Below, in pieces: positions 62,571 to 64,000 of a DNA stretch of 64,000 bases (positions within the stretch are counted from its first letter, which is position 1; each line of letters starts with the position of its first letter). Both the position numbers and the translations under genes were made by a program. The DNA comes from Ceriagrion tenellum (Eukaryota; Arthropoda; Insecta; Odonata; Coenagrionidae): NCBI GenBank assembly GCA_963169105.1, contig OY720643.1, positions 100,389,697 to 100,453,696 on the forward strand. The letters are read 5' to 3'. Under the pieces are notes generated by a model. It made no database searches, was not told the origin of the DNA, and saw nothing but the letters and a program-made list of their open reading frames with translations.

Positions 62571-62690
62571 GCCTGGAGTGCATAATGGTTTGTGCATTGG
62601 TAGGGCAAACAAGGGGCTTGGTTCGACTCCTGGTCCAGGCCGATGTTTCTCGTGGCAATTTCAACGTAGAACACAATTTATTAGAGAGAT
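62571..62690 (+). mobile_element. tRNA-derived SINE-like element with a perfect 7 bp acceptor stem
   Basis: 62571-62640 is a 70-base tRNA-like head: GCCTGGA at the start pairs with TCCAGGC at the end (7 of 7), the D-arm region has AATGGTTTGTGCATTGG and the T-arm has GGTTCGACTCC (a good B box). The anticodon arm and T stem are poorly formed, so a working tRNA is unlikely. The body continues with CTCGTGGCAATTTCAAC. It forms an inverted pair with 62420-62516. Confidence 0.65.
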
Positions 62691-64000
62691 TTAAGAATGA
62701 TTTCACGGAAAATTCATTCATTAACCTGCATGAAGTCTTATATACTCATTTAATTGATTTAACACAAAAAAAGTTAAACTTGTCCACACTTAACAGTCAT
62801 TCCACACTGCGAAATCATTTTTGAATTCTAAAGTGGCCAAATCATAACTCAATCCCAATAATATTGGAAACGAAATCATGTGGTTTATCGAAAGCTAACC
62901 ATTTTCCTTCCATCCTGCTGTGCAATGGACGCCGTGCTCAGAATATTACGGGGAAACGGACACAGGTCATGAGGGGTAGGGAGGAATGGATGCCCTTGAT
63001 GAGGGAGTTTGCCGGTATAAGGCGGGGGATATGGAAGATAAGACGCTCCGAGGAGGGAGATGACTGATGACACCCCGAAACAAGTGAACAGCGGCCGCTG
63101 GGCCTCGTGGCTAATAACGCACGACTCTCACCAACTTCGCCAACCGACTCGGGCCGCTAATCGGAGACGATCTATCTTCATCCCCACAGGAATAAGAGCG
63201 GCCGATTTCTTGGAAGAGTCTAAGGAGACATCGGAATATGAAAAAACCTTTCAGAACTTTGACTACAATTATTAATTTTAATGTAATCTTAAGTTAAATA
63301 AGGTAGATTTAAATGGAAGAAAGCGAAAATACGCCAGGTTTTTACAGGCGCATGCTCCTATTTTATAGAAAAATTTCTTTATCCATCTTAGCATACTTCA
63401 CAAACTCTCTTCATCCTGTCTATAAAGCTCATTCTCTTTTCTCCTTTCCCTGGTCAACCAGTACTCTCGACATTATCATCAGCTTTAGCATCTCTTCACC
63501 ATATAACAACTCCTCTAACCTCCATCTCCGCCTCCTCGAAACTACACACAGAGAAATTTCAAATGAGACCTTTACGTAAGAAGTTCTTTATTTGTAAAAT
63601 AAAACTCTTCTCGGAACGAATTAAACATAACTTGAAAAGTAGAGTAGTAAATGGTTCATATTTTGGCAAATATTCAAACGTACGGTACTTTCTTCATGAT
63701 TGGGCAAAATTCATTAACTTTTAAAAGAAATGATACCTCAATCAAACTACCATAAATATATGGTACAACAGAGTTCCATCGAGATTTAGAAGGGAATATG
63801 TTTCACCATAACCTCACCACCAGTGGTTTCACCACGAGTGGTTGACGACACACTATTAACATTTTGTACATCACGGAGAGAGGGTTCTTTCAATACTAAG
63901 CGACGATTTTATTTTTTCCTTTGCGATATAATTCAAAGGGTAATGTATCCTAGTTTCTAAGCAATGCACGAAATTACTGAGACAAAAAAGTTCGATGGTT
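62691..64000. other. Non-coding stretch, nothing recognised
   Basis: AT-rich with one moderately GC-rich patch at about 62920-63200. Frames up to 88 codons show no motif. Confidence 0.55.

Noticed and set aside
62571..62640. Functional tRNA gene
   Set aside because: The acceptor stem is perfect and the B box good, but the anticodon arm and T stem do not form properly, and an inverted homologous copy lies next to it, so a SINE head is the better call.

Overview
This 64 kb window looks like AT-rich, intron/intergenic-type DNA of an animal, most likely an arthropod or another invertebrate. The evidence is the mix of Penelope-like elements (PLEs) with GIY-YIG endonucleases, several lineages of 5'-truncated non-LTR retrotransposons (LINEs), tRNA-derived SINE-like repeats, long (TA)n arrays and the absence of dense coding. 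The species cannot be fixed from the sequence alone. I recognise no host protein-coding exon and no structural RNA gene; almost everything identifiable is a mobile element or a piece of one.

Layout. 1-1258: C-terminal half of a PLE (RT catalytic box plus GIY-YIG endonuclease) and its 3' tail, ending at a (GT)n(TA)n array. 1377-1475: a ~100 bp PLE-UTR-like mini-element sandwiched between two (TA)n arrays. 5.3-5.8 kb: a minus-strand LINE remnant with an internal deletion. 7462-11923: the showpiece, a structurally complete and apparently young PLE with an intact ~920-codon RT/endonuclease ORF, identical 440 bp direct terminal repeats, and an inverted ~500 bp terminal copy at its left end that forms a 398 bp palindrome; it sits inside a (TA)n tract. 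12.0-12.4 kb: two diverged tandem copies of another PLE-type UTR. 16.2-16.7 kb: LINE remnant. 21.2-22.06 kb: minus-strand PLE remnant with an in-frame stop inside the endonuclease. 29.45-29.93 kb: SINE-like unit joined to LINE 5'-type sequence. 34.07-34.26 kb: SINE. 36.9 kb: solo LINE 3' end. 40.8-41.2, 52.3-53.5 and 54.6-54.9 kb: LINE RT C-terminal fragments of at least two lineages. 59.65-60.73 kb: two LINE 3' ends facing tail to tail. 61.6-61.9 kb: a 177 bp tandem duplication. 62.4-62.7 kb: an inverted pair of one SINE family.

The theme linking the most interesting parts is a recurrent RNA-like motif (CTGANGA, hairpin, GAAA) resembling a hammerhead ribozyme core. It appears seven times, each time in PLE terminal sequence and usually close to a (TA)n array. 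PLE terminal repeats are known to carry hammerhead motifs; here the copies belong to several unrelated terminal sequences with compensating stem changes. The long stretches between elements hold no recognisable gene.
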